This document shows positions 33,945 to 46,515 of a stretch of DNA of 64,000 nucleotides, piece after piece. Position 1 is the first letter of the stretch. Each line of letters starts with the position of its first letter. Position numbers and translations under genes: made by a program. The DNA comes from Porphyra umbilicalis. Lineage: Eukaryota; Rhodophyta; Bangiophyceae; Bangiales; Bangiaceae. The notes under the pieces are model-generated. The model was not told where the DNA came from, ran no database searches, and was given only the letters and a program-made list of their open reading frames with translations. The stretch is taken from positions 1 through 64,000 of the forward strand of contig KV919025.1 in NCBI GenBank assembly GCA_002049455.2. Reading direction: 5' to 3'.

Positions 33945-35255
33945 CTTTAGGGGACGCAGCGGGGATAGGGGGGCGCACCAGTGATAGGGGGAGGCAGCGG
34001 CGGTGGGGGAAGGCAGATGCATTGGGAGAAAGCAGCTGCAGTTGGGGCAGGCAGCGGCAGTGAAGGAAGTCAGCAGTTGAGGGCGAGATGTACTGCCACC
34101 ACGCAATGTGAATGGACACCTTCTGGTAGTGTTTCAGATACCGTGTGGTCGGTAGATCGCCACTGACACTGCTCAGTCCAGTGCATCACGTGTTTTCTCT
34201 GACACTGTTTGATCCAGTGGGATGCGCTCTGCGCTTCTCTTGCTGCCTACGGCAGTTCTGCATTTTTTCTTGCGAAAAAACAGCACAGCATATCTCCTAC
34301 AGTACCCTCTACCTATTCTGCGCAGCTTTGGTCGGGGTCCGTATAGTCTGGTCAACGCCATGCTTCATGCTTCTATCAGGTGCGAGAGGGAGGAGCAAAC
34401 GACAAGTCCGGGCGGAAGTTCACCAAAACAGGATTTTTCGAAAGAGACTTGAACGTGGTGGTTCGAAGGACCTGGGAACAAAAACGTGAGTCGCTAAGCG
34501 TAAAAACGCTTACTTCCTACATTTTTCGCCCCTTCAACCTCACAGGGACCCGATATGCCGCTACCTCCCCACGGTGCCCTGCCTATCTGCTGGCCAACTC
34601 TCTGTGTTCGTTGGCTTCGCTACTTCATGTACTCTTAACGGACCCTAAAATACCACACCAGCACGTTCGTAGGACGCCCACTGAGCGCAGCATGCCTCCA
34701 TACGAGTCAGAACCCCAGTTTCGTGCCCACGAGTCACGCATAGAGGTACCACGCAGCCAGACAACTCTTTGTTATCCCTGGAAGACGCTATGTGTGCCCC
34801 ATACACGCATTCAATCGACCCCACCGCCGACGGCCCCCTCCGCCGACCACCCCCGCCGCCAGCTACGTCCTCCACTGACCACCCTCACCGCCGGCCACCA
34901 GCCGCCTCCCTCACCGACAGTCCGCCCACCCCAGCAGTTCCCGGCCCCAGGCACCGAAGCGGTTCAGCGGCCCGGACGACCGCCCACCCTGACGCCAACC
35001 GCCGTGCCCGATCTGCCTCCCCTTCTGCCGCTGCTCCCGCCAGCAGCGGCCGCCGGTCGCCACCGTCACCAAGCACCCCCCAAAAGAGGTGCCGCCTCCG
35101 GCCGCCGCCGGCCGCCCGCGAGGGCAGCGACGGAGCGCGGAGCGACGGAGGAGCGGGCAGCGGTGGCGCGGCCGGCAGCGGCTGAGCAGCGGGCAGCGGT
35201 GGGGGGTCGGGGAGCGGCGGCGCAGCCGGCGGCGGGCAGTGGCCACGCCTCTAGT
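33945..35255 (+). mobile_element. Truncated, inverted relative of the 17660-20418 element
   Basis: This matches the minus strand of the 2.76 kb insertion from about 19760 down through 18560. Both share the GGCAGCGGCGGTGGGGG segment, the stretch encoding VLLTDPK.PHQH, and the CCCCAAAAGAGGTGCC block. The terminal inverted repeats are absent at both ends, so only about half of the element remains. A frame of about 290 codons (34380-35258) aligns with the minus-strand frame 17593-19068 of the other copy over roughly 190 residues. Absence of stops in such GC-rich DNA is weak evidence of coding. Confidence 0.7.
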
Positions 35256-36444
35256 TAAGGTGGCTCTTTTGGATTTGAAAGCAGCAGCATCTTTACACAA
35301 ATTGTATCCAAAACCTGCGAATCCTGTGCGCGCCTGAAAGGCTGTCACAGCCACTTGAGGTGGAAGTGACAATTTGCGAAGTCGTCTCGCTCGCCGGCAC
35401 GCCGACCTGTTGCAAAATCGCCGCGTTCGGGGTTCTTCGTCATATCTGCCACCGCATGGTCGCCCTTTCACCGCCCCCTTCTCGTACACACCTGTAAGGA
35501 CGTGATACCTGGTTGGCCCAACACCCTGGTGCAGCGGCGGCGCTCATGAGACAGGTTGTCCGGTGGCAGAGGACACTAAGAGTGCTCTGAGCCACTTCTG
35601 CACGTTGTCAATTACCCGTGGGGCGTTTCAAGAAAACACATGTTCCCCTGCTTGTGAGCACACGGCTGTAAGCTCCGCTCAGAGCCGGTTCGAACAGTGT
35701 GAAGAGTCCCCATGCAACCGATACTATCTTGAACAGAAACTTACGGTCATTCCAACCACTCCCCACGAGCATTGACCGTGTAATTACGATAAAGTCCATT
35801 CAGCAGTCACTTCGTGCAACAGAAGTGCCTTGTTCGTGTGTTGCGCTCTCATTGGTCCTTCAGGCGAAACAATCAGAAGCGGGTTTCAGGCCGCAAATGT
35901 CTCTCGTTCTTGTGTCGCACGTTCATTGGTCCCGACAGCTATTCCGCCAGAGAAAGTGCTGTATGATCGGCTTTGGCCGACAGCCGTCTTTGCAGCCAAT
36001 ACAACTTCCCCATTTGAAATTTGACACAATGAGATGGCCATAATCCCAAAGAGCCGCTCACGGGGGTCTTAACTAGGCGTGTGGCGGGACGGAGGAAAGC
36101 GGCGGGGCTGCGGGCAGCCGCAGGGCGACGGGCAGTGGCGGGTGTGAAACGTCCGGCCCAAAACTGATCCGCATCTAGTTTCCCGAACTGCCGGTTTCGT
36201 TAGACGTATTGTCGCATCTCCCGCTTGACCTGTCATCTATCGTATCTCCGACTTGACCTCACTGATCTTTTACAAACCACAGCCCCGCCGCCGGACCGAC
36301 GACTGCCGCGGCGATCAGCCTGCTTTGACACGTTCACATGGTAGCCACGGTGCGCCGTTGCTGTGGGTTCCTGCTTCCCCACCGTCCTCTGCCCCGGCCC
36401 GGTCCCTCTACGCCGTCTCGCCCCCCCGCCCGGCTGCCGAGAGG
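35256..36444. other. Gene-free stretch with a short direct repeat and inverted CCAAT boxes
   Basis: A diverged direct repeat of about 73-bp period (TGTGT(T)GCGCTCTCATTGGTCC at 35833 and TGTGTCGCACGTTCATTGGTCC at 35908) carries ATTGG in the same place each time. No frame is supported. Confidence 0.35.
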
Positions 36445-36911
36445 CGCAAGTACTCGTCCGCACGGTCGGCCGCCTCGCCGTACGCGATGACGCGGAAGGC
36501 GGCAACGACCTTCTGAAGAGGGTGGGCCTGCAGGCGACCCGTCGCGTTGATCCGCTGCTGGAAGAACGGCTCGTCCTTCACTGCCTGGTAGACGCGTCGA
36601 AACACACTGCGCGGCACGCGAAACGGCGTCTCAAAGTCACGGTCGTCGTAGATGGGAGCCTCCGCGCTGACCCCAAAGTAGTCGCGCTGGATGTTGAAGA
36701 GCCCAGCGGCAAAGTCGCGCCGCTTGTTTGGCCGACGCCCAGCAACGGAGCCACGGTAGCGACGACGGCGGTTGGCACGGCCGGAGCGCGACCGTCGTCG
36801 AAGCAGGAACAGCACGCCCATGTGGGCGCGCACAACGGCACAAACGACGCCACCATCGTCGTCTGCGAGCAAAGATGCAGTGCTCGACAGCCCCGCCTCG
36901 TCAGCGTCCAT
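36445..36911 (-). pseudogene. N-terminal fragment of a second PIF/Harbinger transposase
   Basis: From ATG at 36911 the product parallels residues 1-155 of the copy at 28147. It shares YRGS.AGRR, RDYFGV, PIYDDR(D/E)FE, FRVPR.VFRR, FFQQRINATG.LQAHPLQKVVAAFRVIAYGEA and DRADEY. Similarity stops at CGCCTCTC near 36445, before the first catalytic Asp, and unrelated sequence follows. The two copies differ at many third positions, so they are separate members of the family rather than a recent duplication. Confidence 0.85.
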
Positions 36912-37399
36912 GAGTTCTCAGCAGAGGGTCCCTAGGGCGGGTGGTCAGCGCAGGAGGTGGGGGACGAGTGGAAACGCCCGCGGAAGCGATTGGCGGCAGC
37001 CGCCGCGGTCGGTGGCGCCGGACACGGCCAAACGTGTCGTGGGCGCCAATGCCACTCAATCACGGGTCGGCAGCGCAGGGGGGGGGGGGACGGACCAATG
37101 CGCGCAGGTCGTAGTGGAGCTCGGAACAGGAGGATGGGGATGAAAAAAATAGAGGGGTAGCACACAAGTTGGGTTGCGTGCGCGGATCGTGCGCCTCAAA
37201 CCGAGGACAGGGCAGGTGCCGCAGCAGCGGTTACGTCGTGGAGGAGGAACAGGGCGATAGAATAGAGCGGGGGTAACGATGGGTGTGATGGCCGGGGACG
37301 ATGGGGGTGATGGCGGCGCGCGTCACAGTGATGGGCACGACGTCGATGGGTCGGGCAGTGAACGGTCGGGTGACGCCTGGCGCAGGCCACAGCGACGGA

Positions 37400-37870
37400 C
37401 CGAGTCCCCCCCCCTCTCAAAAGGCACTGTGCGCAGTGGTGGACCACCACCTGCCCCGCAAACACTCGGAGGCAGCCAACCAGGTACCGCCTGGTCCTGG
37501 ATCGACCCCCGCACCCCCTGTGCGGGGGCGCGGTGGGCGGTGGCGGCCCACCGGTCCCCCCCAAATGCGGCATGCGGGCGCAGGGAGACGACCGAGGCCG
37601 CCGCCCACCCCCCCCCCCTCCTCTGAAACCGTTCTGTGTGCGGTGGCGGACCGCCTATAGCCTGCAAAACGCTGTGTGCGTGTCGGGCCGGGAGCAACGC
37701 TCGATCCAGTCCGACCCCCCCCCTCCCCCTCCAGAGGCTCTGAAGCAGTGTCGGGCGGCCCGCCACCTGCAAATATCTGTGTGCGTGTGGGGCCAGGCCG
37801 CCCACACGATCTCGATCAGCCCCCCTCCCCCCCCACCCTCTGAGGCTCTGCAACAGTGTTGGCCGCCCTG
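37400..37870 (+). repeat. Degenerate tandem repeat, about four copies of a 100-120 bp unit
   Basis: Each copy has a C-run, then CTCTGA(A/G), then CTGTGTGCGGTGGCGG-like sequence, CCTGCAAA, and GATC(C/T)(A/C)G. Copies start near 37405, 37610, 37725 and 37825. The first spacing is about double, so one copy may be lost. Confidence 0.6.
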
Positions 37871-38214
37871 CCGTACCCAAGCGACCACAGGGAGGTGATG
37901 GCACCACCTGAACCATCCATCGTCCCGCCACCAACAGGCACTCCAGAGGCCAGATCGGGGGTCACGAGGCGAGCGAGAGCCTCACTGTACGCTTTTCTGA
38001 GGGACATGTCCGATCCCATCCGACGCGGCACGCGCTGCACCCCGCGATAGAATCCGATCACGCGACACCAACCGACTGCTCCGTCACCCAGCTGCAATCG
38101 ACTGAAACTGTTGGTACGCACTCGAATGCCGAGGGCGGTCATCATCGTAAGAAAGTGGACATCCGCGCCATTATTTTTCAAAACTGATCAAGATCCTTCC
38201 AACACACGTTGCGC

Positions 38215-38520
38215 CCTAAACCGATATACGTCGATATACATTTAGTTTGACTCTACCAATGAGAACGCAGAACACATTGGGGCCGGCACCGGACCAGCCC
38301 CATTTCGCTTCACGAATGGGGCAGGTCCAGCGCCCGCCCCATTTCTGCGCTTCGGAGTTGATTCGTACTTCGAGGATTCCATCATGACCATTGAAGACCA
38401 GAATGGGGTCGATCGCGTTGACAGAAAAGCCCAGTTGCCCCATTTCCTTAATAAAGAGACACGTTTCTGCTTCGTGGCACAACGAGTAACGAATATGAGA
38501 TGGGGCCGACGTTGTTGGGA
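38215..38520 (-). repeat. Dispersed repeat R3, copy 3 (inverted)
   Basis: The complement reads CAACGTCGGCCCCATCTCATATTCG, then CGTGGCACAACG and AAACGTGTCTCTTTATTAAG, matching 26930-26995. Hairpin words GGGGC(C/A)GG...CC(A/G)GCCCCATT follow at 38276-38346. Confidence 0.65.
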
Positions 38521-38769
38521 TTGCCCTTACGTTGTGCCCCGGCGGCGGAGCGTGGATGGGCACGGGTGCCTCATTTCATAAAGAGGGCATTGCGCGAAAT
38601 AGCAATCCTTTGACAACCACAAACGGGGAGGAACTCGCACCTGAATATACACTTCTCCATAATTATGAGCAGATCGACGTCAAATCGATAATCAGCTGTG
38701 ACTGAAACAGATTCATTCGATTGAGGGGAGTCTTCCGATTTCCCATCCCTACAGCGCATTGGCGGCCAC

Positions 38770-39915
38770 GCCACGCACCGTGGAAGCTGGAGGCCAAAGC
38801 GGACCGCAAGCGACCGGGGCGGTGCACCGCGCGGTCATTTGACAAGCAGCCCCCACGAGCGAGGGGACAATGCACTGGGCTGGTCAAATTTGCGGTTCTC
38901 GCTCATCGCTGACAGCCGGTAAAACAGGCCAACCATTGGTCTAGAACAGGATCAAACAGCTGCTGAGTGCGTATCTTCGACGCGCCATTGGCTTTCCAAC
39001 CGCCAGGTCCGTGCAGAATCGAGATTCTCCGTTTTCTTGAGAAATTCTTCCTTTCTCAGTCGTCTCATGTGGGAAAGTAGCCCAGAGCAGTGAGTTATCG
39101 AGATTTTCTTCAGGATTCTCAGATAATCTCAGAAAAACGAGTGCGCCGGTTGTGCGTTTGCGGGCCGTACGGGCACATTCTGTAAAGATGGGACCCGAAA
39201 TGCACTGCTGTTACTCATCTTGGCCAATCACAAACGTCCCTGCATTGCTGTTGCACTCCCGTTCTCTGGCGATGAGGCCAAAATTGGGGAATCAGCAATA
39301 CCACTGTATTCGTGGTCAAACCAGGGGCCCCAGCACGCCCAACCGAATGCAGCGAACCGCGACGGCCGCACAAGCGGGCCGCCCAGTGGCAGGCCCGTCA
39401 CGAACCGTGGAAACTGGCGGCCACAGCGAACCCCAAGCGACCGGGGCGGAGCACCGCGCGGTCATTTGACCAGCAGCCCCCACGAGCGGGCGGCGCATGC
39501 ACAGGGCTGGTCAAATTTGCGGTTCTCGCTTATCGCTGACGGCCGGTACCACTGTATTCGTGGTCAAATCAGGGGCCCCAGCACGCCCAACCAAATGCAG
39601 CGGACCGCGACGGCCGCTTAAGCGGGACGCCCAGTGGCTGGCCCGTCACGAACCGTGGAGACTGGCGGCCACAGCGGAACCCAAGCGACCGGGGCGGAGC
39701 ACCGCGAGGTCATTTGACCAGCAGCCCCCACGAGCGGGGGGCCAATGCACAGGGCTGGTCAAATTTGCGGTCCTTGCTCATCGCTGACGGCCGGTACCAA
39801 TGTATTCGTGGTCAAATCAGGGGCCCCAGCACGCCCAACCGAATGCAGCGGACCGCGACGGCCGCACAAGCGGGCCGCCCAGTGGCTGCCCTGTCACGAA
39901 CCGTGGACACAGGCT
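38770..39915 (+). repeat. 249-bp tandem repeat with a diverged outlying copy
   Basis: CACTGTATTCGTGGTCAAA recurs at 39301 and 39550, with CAATGTATTCGTGGTCAAA at 39799. GGTCATTTGACCAGCAGCCC occurs at 39460 and 39709, giving a 249-bp period over about 2.5 copies. A more diverged copy (GGTCATTTGACAAGCAGCCC) lies at 38770-38935. The unit includes GGTCATTTGACC and CTGGTCAAATTTG, an internal inverted motif. Confidence 0.85.
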
Positions 39916-40920
39916 GGTGTGAAACTGTTGTCGCCAGGCCATCAACGTGAACCTGGCGTGTCGTTGTCCGGTTGTCAGAGTTCATTCACTCGGCGTTCTT
40001 TGTTGCGCTTGCAATAGATCTCTGGCTGGGACGTGCGAACCTGAGGAAAGAATACAGGTCGTAACACCCGCCCATTTTTCCATGCGTGCGTGCTCTGCAA
40101 GATTTACGTGGTGACTTCTTTGTCAAACTAGTTTTTTATTGGTCCGCTACCTGCCTGGTCGTCTTCACTCATAGGATGCGGATTGGCTCTCATCATTTCT
40201 GTAAGCTCCCTGAGTCTCTCCGGTTTCGTCGGCAGGGCAGGTCGTGACCGATGTGTTCTTCGTCACATGTTCTGGCCTGACCCTCACCGCAATCGTGATC
40301 AGGCCACCAGATGTGTCGTCGGGGAAAGGCCCTCTGGCACGTCTTGGACTGTGCTTTGAAGTCCTGGAATGATGGAATCTTCTTGTTGTGATTGGATGAA
40401 ATTTTGGCACGGTCGACTGGCACGTTGGGCAGGCGTGCCAACAGGCCCGTAGGGTCTAGAATGGCGTCCAATGCAGCCCGTGGAGGCCGATCGTCTGCAA
40501 AGTGGGGCATATGCTGATTTGCTGTACTGGCGCTGGTACCCACAATTTTCAAATTGCCTCCGAACGCCTCCAGTACAGGCTGAAATGGCATGTACTAGGC
40601 CATATTCGACCCCCCTCCACACTGCACAACTTCCAATATAGTATAGAAACGATATTCGCGTTTTAGACCGCGGCGCATCACTGCACTCTCGCAGTATAGA
40701 CAAGAACTGCGTCCCAGACATGAAACGTCGACCTCTGTGACAGCCAGATTGCGGTTGTCTCTGAGCGAAGAGCGTGTCCGGTCAACGGAGCGTTACGTGG
40801 TGCACGGAGAAGCACTCGCCCGGCCGCATTCCGGCCGTGTACGTGACGCTGCCTGGATCGATTACGTTGCAGGGCAAATGGTGGTGTATGTTGCGCTCCC
40901 TGGGGCTTCCAGGTGCTCCC
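39916..40920. other. Gene-free stretch
   Basis: Only short frames are present (for example 40193-40591, minus) and none shows a recognisable domain. GC content is lower than in the flanking repeats. Confidence 0.35.
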
Positions 40921-40924
40921 TTCA

Positions 40925-42350
40925 CCCCCCCCCCACCGGCTCCCTGGGACGCTTCGCGGGGCTGCCCCCCGCCCCCTCCCCCCCCCCCCCTCCACTCCAC
41001 TTGCACACCACTTGCCCGCCGCTCGCCCGCCGCCGACACAGCACCACTTGCCCGCCGTCTGACCCAGCGCCACTTGCCCGCCGCCAGCCCACCACTTGCC
41101 CACCGACTCTTGCCGCCGCCAACGAGCCGCCCGCCCGCCACATGCCCGCCACTTGCCCGCCACCAACGAGCCGCCCGCCAGCTAGTTGCACGCCACACGC
41201 CCGCCGCCAACATACCGCCCGCCTGCCACTCGCCCCCCACTTGCCAGCCGCCAACGAGCCGCCCGCCCGCCACATGCCCGCCACTTGCCCGCCGCCAACG
41301 AGCCGACCACCCGCCACTCGCCCGCCACACGCCCGGCACCAACCAGCTGCCCGCCCACCAATTGCCCGCCACACGCCCGCCACCAACAAGCTGCCAACTC
41401 GCCACTCGCCTTGCACTTGCCAGGCGCCAACGAGCTGCCCGCCGCCAACAGGCCGCCCGCCCACAAGTTGCACGCCACACACCCGCTGCCAAGTACCCAC
41501 CCGCCCCCCACTTGCCCGTCACACGCCCGCCACCAACAAGCTGCCCGCCGCCAACAAGCCGCCCGCCCACAAGTTGCACGCCACACACCCGCTGCCAAGC
41601 ACCCACCCGCCCCCCACTTGCCCGTCACACGCCCGCCGCCAACAAGCTGCCCACTCTCCACTCGCCCCGCAGTTGCCCGCCACCAACAAGCTGCCCGCCG
41701 CCAACAGGCTGCTCACTCGCCACTCGCCCCGCAGTCTGCCGCCACAAACAAGCTGGCCGCCGCCAACAAGCCGCCCGCCCGCTAGTTGCACTTCACACGC
41801 CCGCCGCCAAGCACCCACCCGCCCCCCACTTGCCCGCCACATGCCCGCCGCCAACACACCGCCTGCCCGCCATTCGCCGCACACTTGCCCGCCGCCAAGC
41901 ACGCACCCGCCCCCCACTTGCCCGTCACACGCCCGCCACCAACAGGCTGCCCGCCGCCAACAAGCCGCCCGCCCACAAGTTGCACGCCACACACCCGCTG
42001 CCACGCACCCACCCGCCCCCCACTTGCCCGCCACATGCCCGCCGCCAACACACCGCCTGCCCGCCATTCGCCGCACACTTGCCCGCCGCCAGGCACGCAC
42101 CCGCCCCCCACTTGGCCGCGATCGGCCGGCCGCCAACCCAGCGCCTGTCCGCCACCGGGCCGCCGCCTGCCCGCCGCCGTCCCGCCGCCACACTCCTACC
42201 GTCGACCCACGACCTGCCCGTCACCTACCCGCCGACCAACGACCACCCACCTGCCGCATGTCCACCATTTGCGGACCACTTGCCCGCCCTTTGCCCACCA
42301 CCTACCCACCACCTACTCACCACTCGCCCACCACCTTTCCGCCGCCTGAC
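40925..42350 (+). repeat. C-rich minisatellite (CACTTGCCCGCC / CCGCCAACAAGCTGCCCG)
   Basis: Words such as ACTTGCCCGCC, CACGCCCGCC and GCCAACAAGC(T/C)GCCCGCC recur with a higher-order period of around 100-130 bp. The tract keeps frames open for over 600 codons on plus (40737-42647) and over 200 on minus. The translations are Pro/His/Ala/Thr repeats, so I treat them as artefacts of composition. Confidence 0.85.
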
Positions 42351-42638
42351 TGCCCCCCCCTGTGCGCAGAAGAGCAGACGATGGACAACCCCAGCACAAA
42401 AGAAACGAACAGCAGAAGCCCAGTACATTCATTACAGCAAGCACAGCATACAAAGCCCAGAGTAAAGGCAAGACATAACGACAGTAAAGCGCACAAGCAA
42501 GCAAGCAAGAATACTCAGAAGCACTCACGACTAGCGGCTCTCAGGAGAAGCATCATCACTGACAATGAAATCCTTGTCCGAGTCATTCTTGGACGACCTC
42601 CCCGCGCTCTCCTCGTCGGAGTCGACGCGTATGGTAAT

Positions 42639-45600
42639 TCACTTTGACCGCCGCTTGCGGCGCACGACTGGCCTCTCCTCCGAGGCCGTCGGCGACAGCG
42701 GATGACGCATTCGGTTGACCCCGAATAGGTCATCGATGACTGCGTCCGTGCCGCTCGGCACGTCGTCGCCATCACCCCCGTCGCCCTCCACATTCCTGCC
42801 CACATCGGCACCGACATCATCCCCGGCACAACCATCCCCCCCACCCCCGTCGTCCGCCCCATTCACACTTTCAGCACCACCGCCGCCGTTACCTGCGCCG
42901 CCGCCCGCCACATCTCCACCCCGATCACCGCCACCGCCATCAGGACCACGGCCTCCAGGAAGGTCGGGGTCGTCGTCGTCGTCAATGACAGCGACATTGT
43001 ACTTGCGTTGCGCGACCCAGTCGCGCACCAGCTTCTTGAGCTTTGCGACCTCTGCCGGCGTGACGACCTCGCCACTCTCCCCCTTCTTGTCAACGGCGAT
43101 ATCCAATTCGATGGAGGCGTTGGGTATGCCCGGGTCGTCGGTGATGGTTGCACGCTCTTTGTTTCCCTTGTTGGTCGAGATCAGCGCGCCCCAGTCGTCT
43201 GTGCTACTGTCGACGTGCGCGTGCAGATACCTGAGCTCATTGGCCCAGACCACCCTTCCCATCTTCACGACGCCACCGTGCAGACCCGAGGCGCTCGGCT
43301 TCTTGCTTCCGGCCGGGAGCAAGTCCTTGACGCATATTTGCTCGAGAGAGAGGCGGACCTGTGTTAGGGAACGCCATTACAGTGACATGACACAGCTCAG
43401 AGCATAAAGAAACGAGTACGTGCCACGGGGTGATAGCATGAGCAGGTAGCACACCGTCAGTACATTCGCCCAACACACACACCAGTGCCCAACACACACA
43501 CCAGTCACACAATGCGTCCAACACCTCATCGTACTAGTTGTCACACGCGTCCACTTGCACCAACTCAATCCGTACCTTGCTCAAGACAAATGCCAAGGTG
43601 GTGAGGTCCACCTTGACGACGGCATTGCAGTTCTCCCCGCCCGGGAAGATACACTCCTCCAAGTTGCCGCCACAGTACAGAATGGTTGCCAACGTCACGA
43701 GCACCGTCCCCCGCCGACCAGCGACAGACTCCAAGAAGCTATGCCCGCCGAGAAAGCCAGCCGCTGCCGTCTTCGACTGCCCGTCAAATGAGGCGCCCTC
43801 TGCCCAAGTCCGCTGGATGACCTTGTTCAGGCTGCTGTGAATGTTATTCCTTGTCTTTCCCAACGACAGACGCAGCGCCACCGGGGCGGGCTCCTTGGCC
43901 TTCCTTGACGCCGACCCCGTCTTGCCCCGACCGCTCGCGCTGGGGGCCGCTGGTCGGTACACCGTCTTCAGCATGTCCTTCGCAGCTGCAACACCGACCC
44001 CATGCACGTCCATCACCACCTCCCGCAGCACGGCGTCGAGCGTGTCGGCAGAGTGAAAGCCGTCATCAGCCGACTTCGGTTGTACGAGCGCACGCAGTAC
44101 ACGCTTCGTCAGTACACGCCAAAGACCAAGAATGCGCGGCTGCCCAGATGACACGACGGGGGGCGCCTTCTTGCGTCTGACGAACGCCGACCGACGTAGG
44201 GTGAAGTGACGCTTCCCGTCACCGGCGATACCCCCGCCAACGGCCTTGCTCGCACCGTCGCCGTCGCCGTCCCCGCCTGCAGCCCCGCCAGCGTCAGCAG
44301 CACGACTGACGCCAACGTCACCACTGGGTGTAACGCCCACATCCGCGCCGACGATGCCCCCGCCCTCGTCGTCACCACCAGCGCCGTCGTTTTCGCCACT
44401 CCCGCCGCCGCCGTCCTTGCCAGCGCCACCGTCACCGCCCGCGTCGGCAGAACCACAAGAACCAACGAAGCCACCCGCGGGGCCCCCCGCGTCCACGGCG
44501 CATGCCCCTTGGCGCTGTCGCTTTGCAGGGGGGGACGCGTCACGCACCAGGCCCACCTCGCCGACGGGCACCTCCGAGTTTACGGCCATGGAAGACGCCG
44601 CCATCGCCGCGATACAGGAGTTGTGCGCGGAGATGTACGCATACAGCGTCGCGTCCCCGCCAGTAGGGCTCCAAGCGGGAGAGGCGACAGGAACCGCCGT
44701 GCAGCCGCGCGTCCACTCGAGCGCGGTCACGACGGCGCTCGACTCGTCTGCCAACGCTTGCGCCCTCGTGCGCTTTCGTGACGGGGTTGATGGTGACTTG
44801 GAGGGAGGAGCGGGGTTGCTGTCAATGAGCAACCGCCGGTGGCCGTGCTTGCTGCCTTTCCAGCAGCTGAAGTCCAGCCTCGCTTGCCTGCATCACAAAA
44901 CCACAAGAGGGAGGGAAGCACAAGCGTCCAAGACACGCCCAGTCAGTACTTGCATGAGATATACCAACAACCACCTCGTCCAGTAAAGCAGCCGCAGTAC
45001 AAAAATGGCACGAAAGAAGGAGAGTAAAAGAAATAGTCGAGTAAGCGGCACAAACGTACAGTTGGTGAGAGGCGTTGGCGTTGGCGTTGCGAGTTGTTGT
45101 CCGCTTCTCACTTGCACTCCTACTACCAGAGCCAGCCGCCAACGTCCCCATGCGACCTGAATCACGCGTGCTGGTGACGTTAAAGCGAGGAGACGACGTC
45201 GCCGGACCGACTGGGTTGGCCTCATCCGCTGCCAAGGGCGCATCCACATCCATCGCGTCACCCGCGTCGTTCGCGTCGTCTGCGTCGCGCGCGTCGCCGA
45301 TGTCGATGACGGCACCAGCGCTTGGATTGGCGGCGGCGGCCATTCCGGCACCCGTACTGGACGCCGACGCCGGCCTGTCGACCGCGCCTGCCGCACTGGC
45401 GGCGGCCACCGTGTTCGCGGCGATGCACACAGTCTCGGCGGTGATCATCGTCTTGGCGGAGGCGCCCGTGCTGACGGCGGTCACCGTGTTGATGGCGGCG
45501 ACCGTACTGGCAGCGGCGTCCGTCCTGGCAGCGGCGTCCGTCCTGGCAGCGGCGTCCGTACTGGCAGCGCCGACCGCGTTGGTAGCCGGGGCGACCGTAC

Positions 45601-46515
45601 TGACGGCGACCACCGTGTTGGCGGCTGGCGCAACCGTACTGGCAGCGGCGAGCGGGTTGGCAGTGGTGGCTCCGGGGGGGCGGGGCCGTCGGAGGTGGCG
45701 ATGAAAGCGCCCGTGCTGGTGGCAGCGACCGTGTTGACAGCGGGGGTGCCCTTGTTGGCGGCGGCGACCGTACTGCCGGGGGCGACCGTACTGACGGGGG
45801 CGACCGTACTCGCGGGGGCGCCCTTGGGGGCAGCGGGGGCGACCGTACTGGCGGGGGCGACCGTACTCGCGGGGGCGACCCTGGGGGCAGCGGGGGTGAC
45901 AGTACTTGCGGGGGCGTCCGTGTTGGCAGCGGGGGAGACCGTACTGTCGGCGGCGACCGCGGGGGCCGCGGGGTCCACCAGGCGGGCTGCCACGTGCGTG
46001 CTGGCGCCGCCAATATAGGAAGCGGCGGCGGCCGTGTTGGTGCTCGCCCTCGCGGTGGCGATCATGTTGACGGCCGCAACCAGCCTCGCGGCGGCTGCCG
46101 CGATCGTGTCGGGCGACACGGCGGGATCCCGAGCCCCGTCCGTCAGCGGCACTGGCGTGATGTCCGGCACAGAAAGCGGAGTCCCCAGGGTAGGAAACGG
46201 CGGCAACAAAGGCGGGGTGGGTGCAAGAACGAGGCCGTTGATGAGCAAGGAGGTCGATGCGGCGGTCGGTTCTGGGGCCAGCCTGCCAGCAGGGTCGACA
46301 TGGCCCGCGTCAACACGGCCAACACAACCGACGTGGCCGCCGTGGAGACCCTCACTGTCACCGGAGCCGGCAACGTAGCCGGTGGCCGCCGGACCACTGA
46401 CAGGGGGCATTGCTGCCGGGCCGGCGGTCACACCGTCAATGTGTCCCGCATTCGCGGCGGCCAGCGCGTGGCTAGCGGCCTCAAGAAGGCGACTCACGTC
46501 GTCCAACAGAGTCAT
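42639..46515 (-). CDS. Unknown multi-exon protein, divergent partner of the KDZ/Plavaka transposase
   Basis: Three exons join in phase. Exon 1 is 46515-45060 (donor GTACGT), exon 2 is 44887-43576 (acceptor GATGCAG, donor AAG/GTACGG), and exon 3 is 43358-42639 (acceptor AACACAG, stop TGA). The product is about 1160 residues. Exon 1 encodes a long tract of ASTVAPA-like repeats that slips by one base in a poly-G run near 45671-45677. Exon 2 has an R/K-rich start (SRKRTRAQAL) and a Gly/Asp-rich linker. It then has a folded-looking part (RILGLWRVLTKRVLRALVQPKSADDGFHSADTLDAVL as a general region, and HFTLRRSAFVRRKKAPP before it). Exon 3 ends with an acidic linker and a basic tail (VVRRKRRSK), likely a nuclear localisation signal. 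I recognise no family. Its head-to-head position with the transposase suggests a transposon accessory DNA-binding protein, comparable in layout only to TNPA of En/Spm elements. Confidence 0.55.

Noticed and set aside
40737-42647. A 636-codon plus-strand frame
   Set aside because: It is generated by a C-rich minisatellite; minus-strand frames are similarly open and no domain exists.
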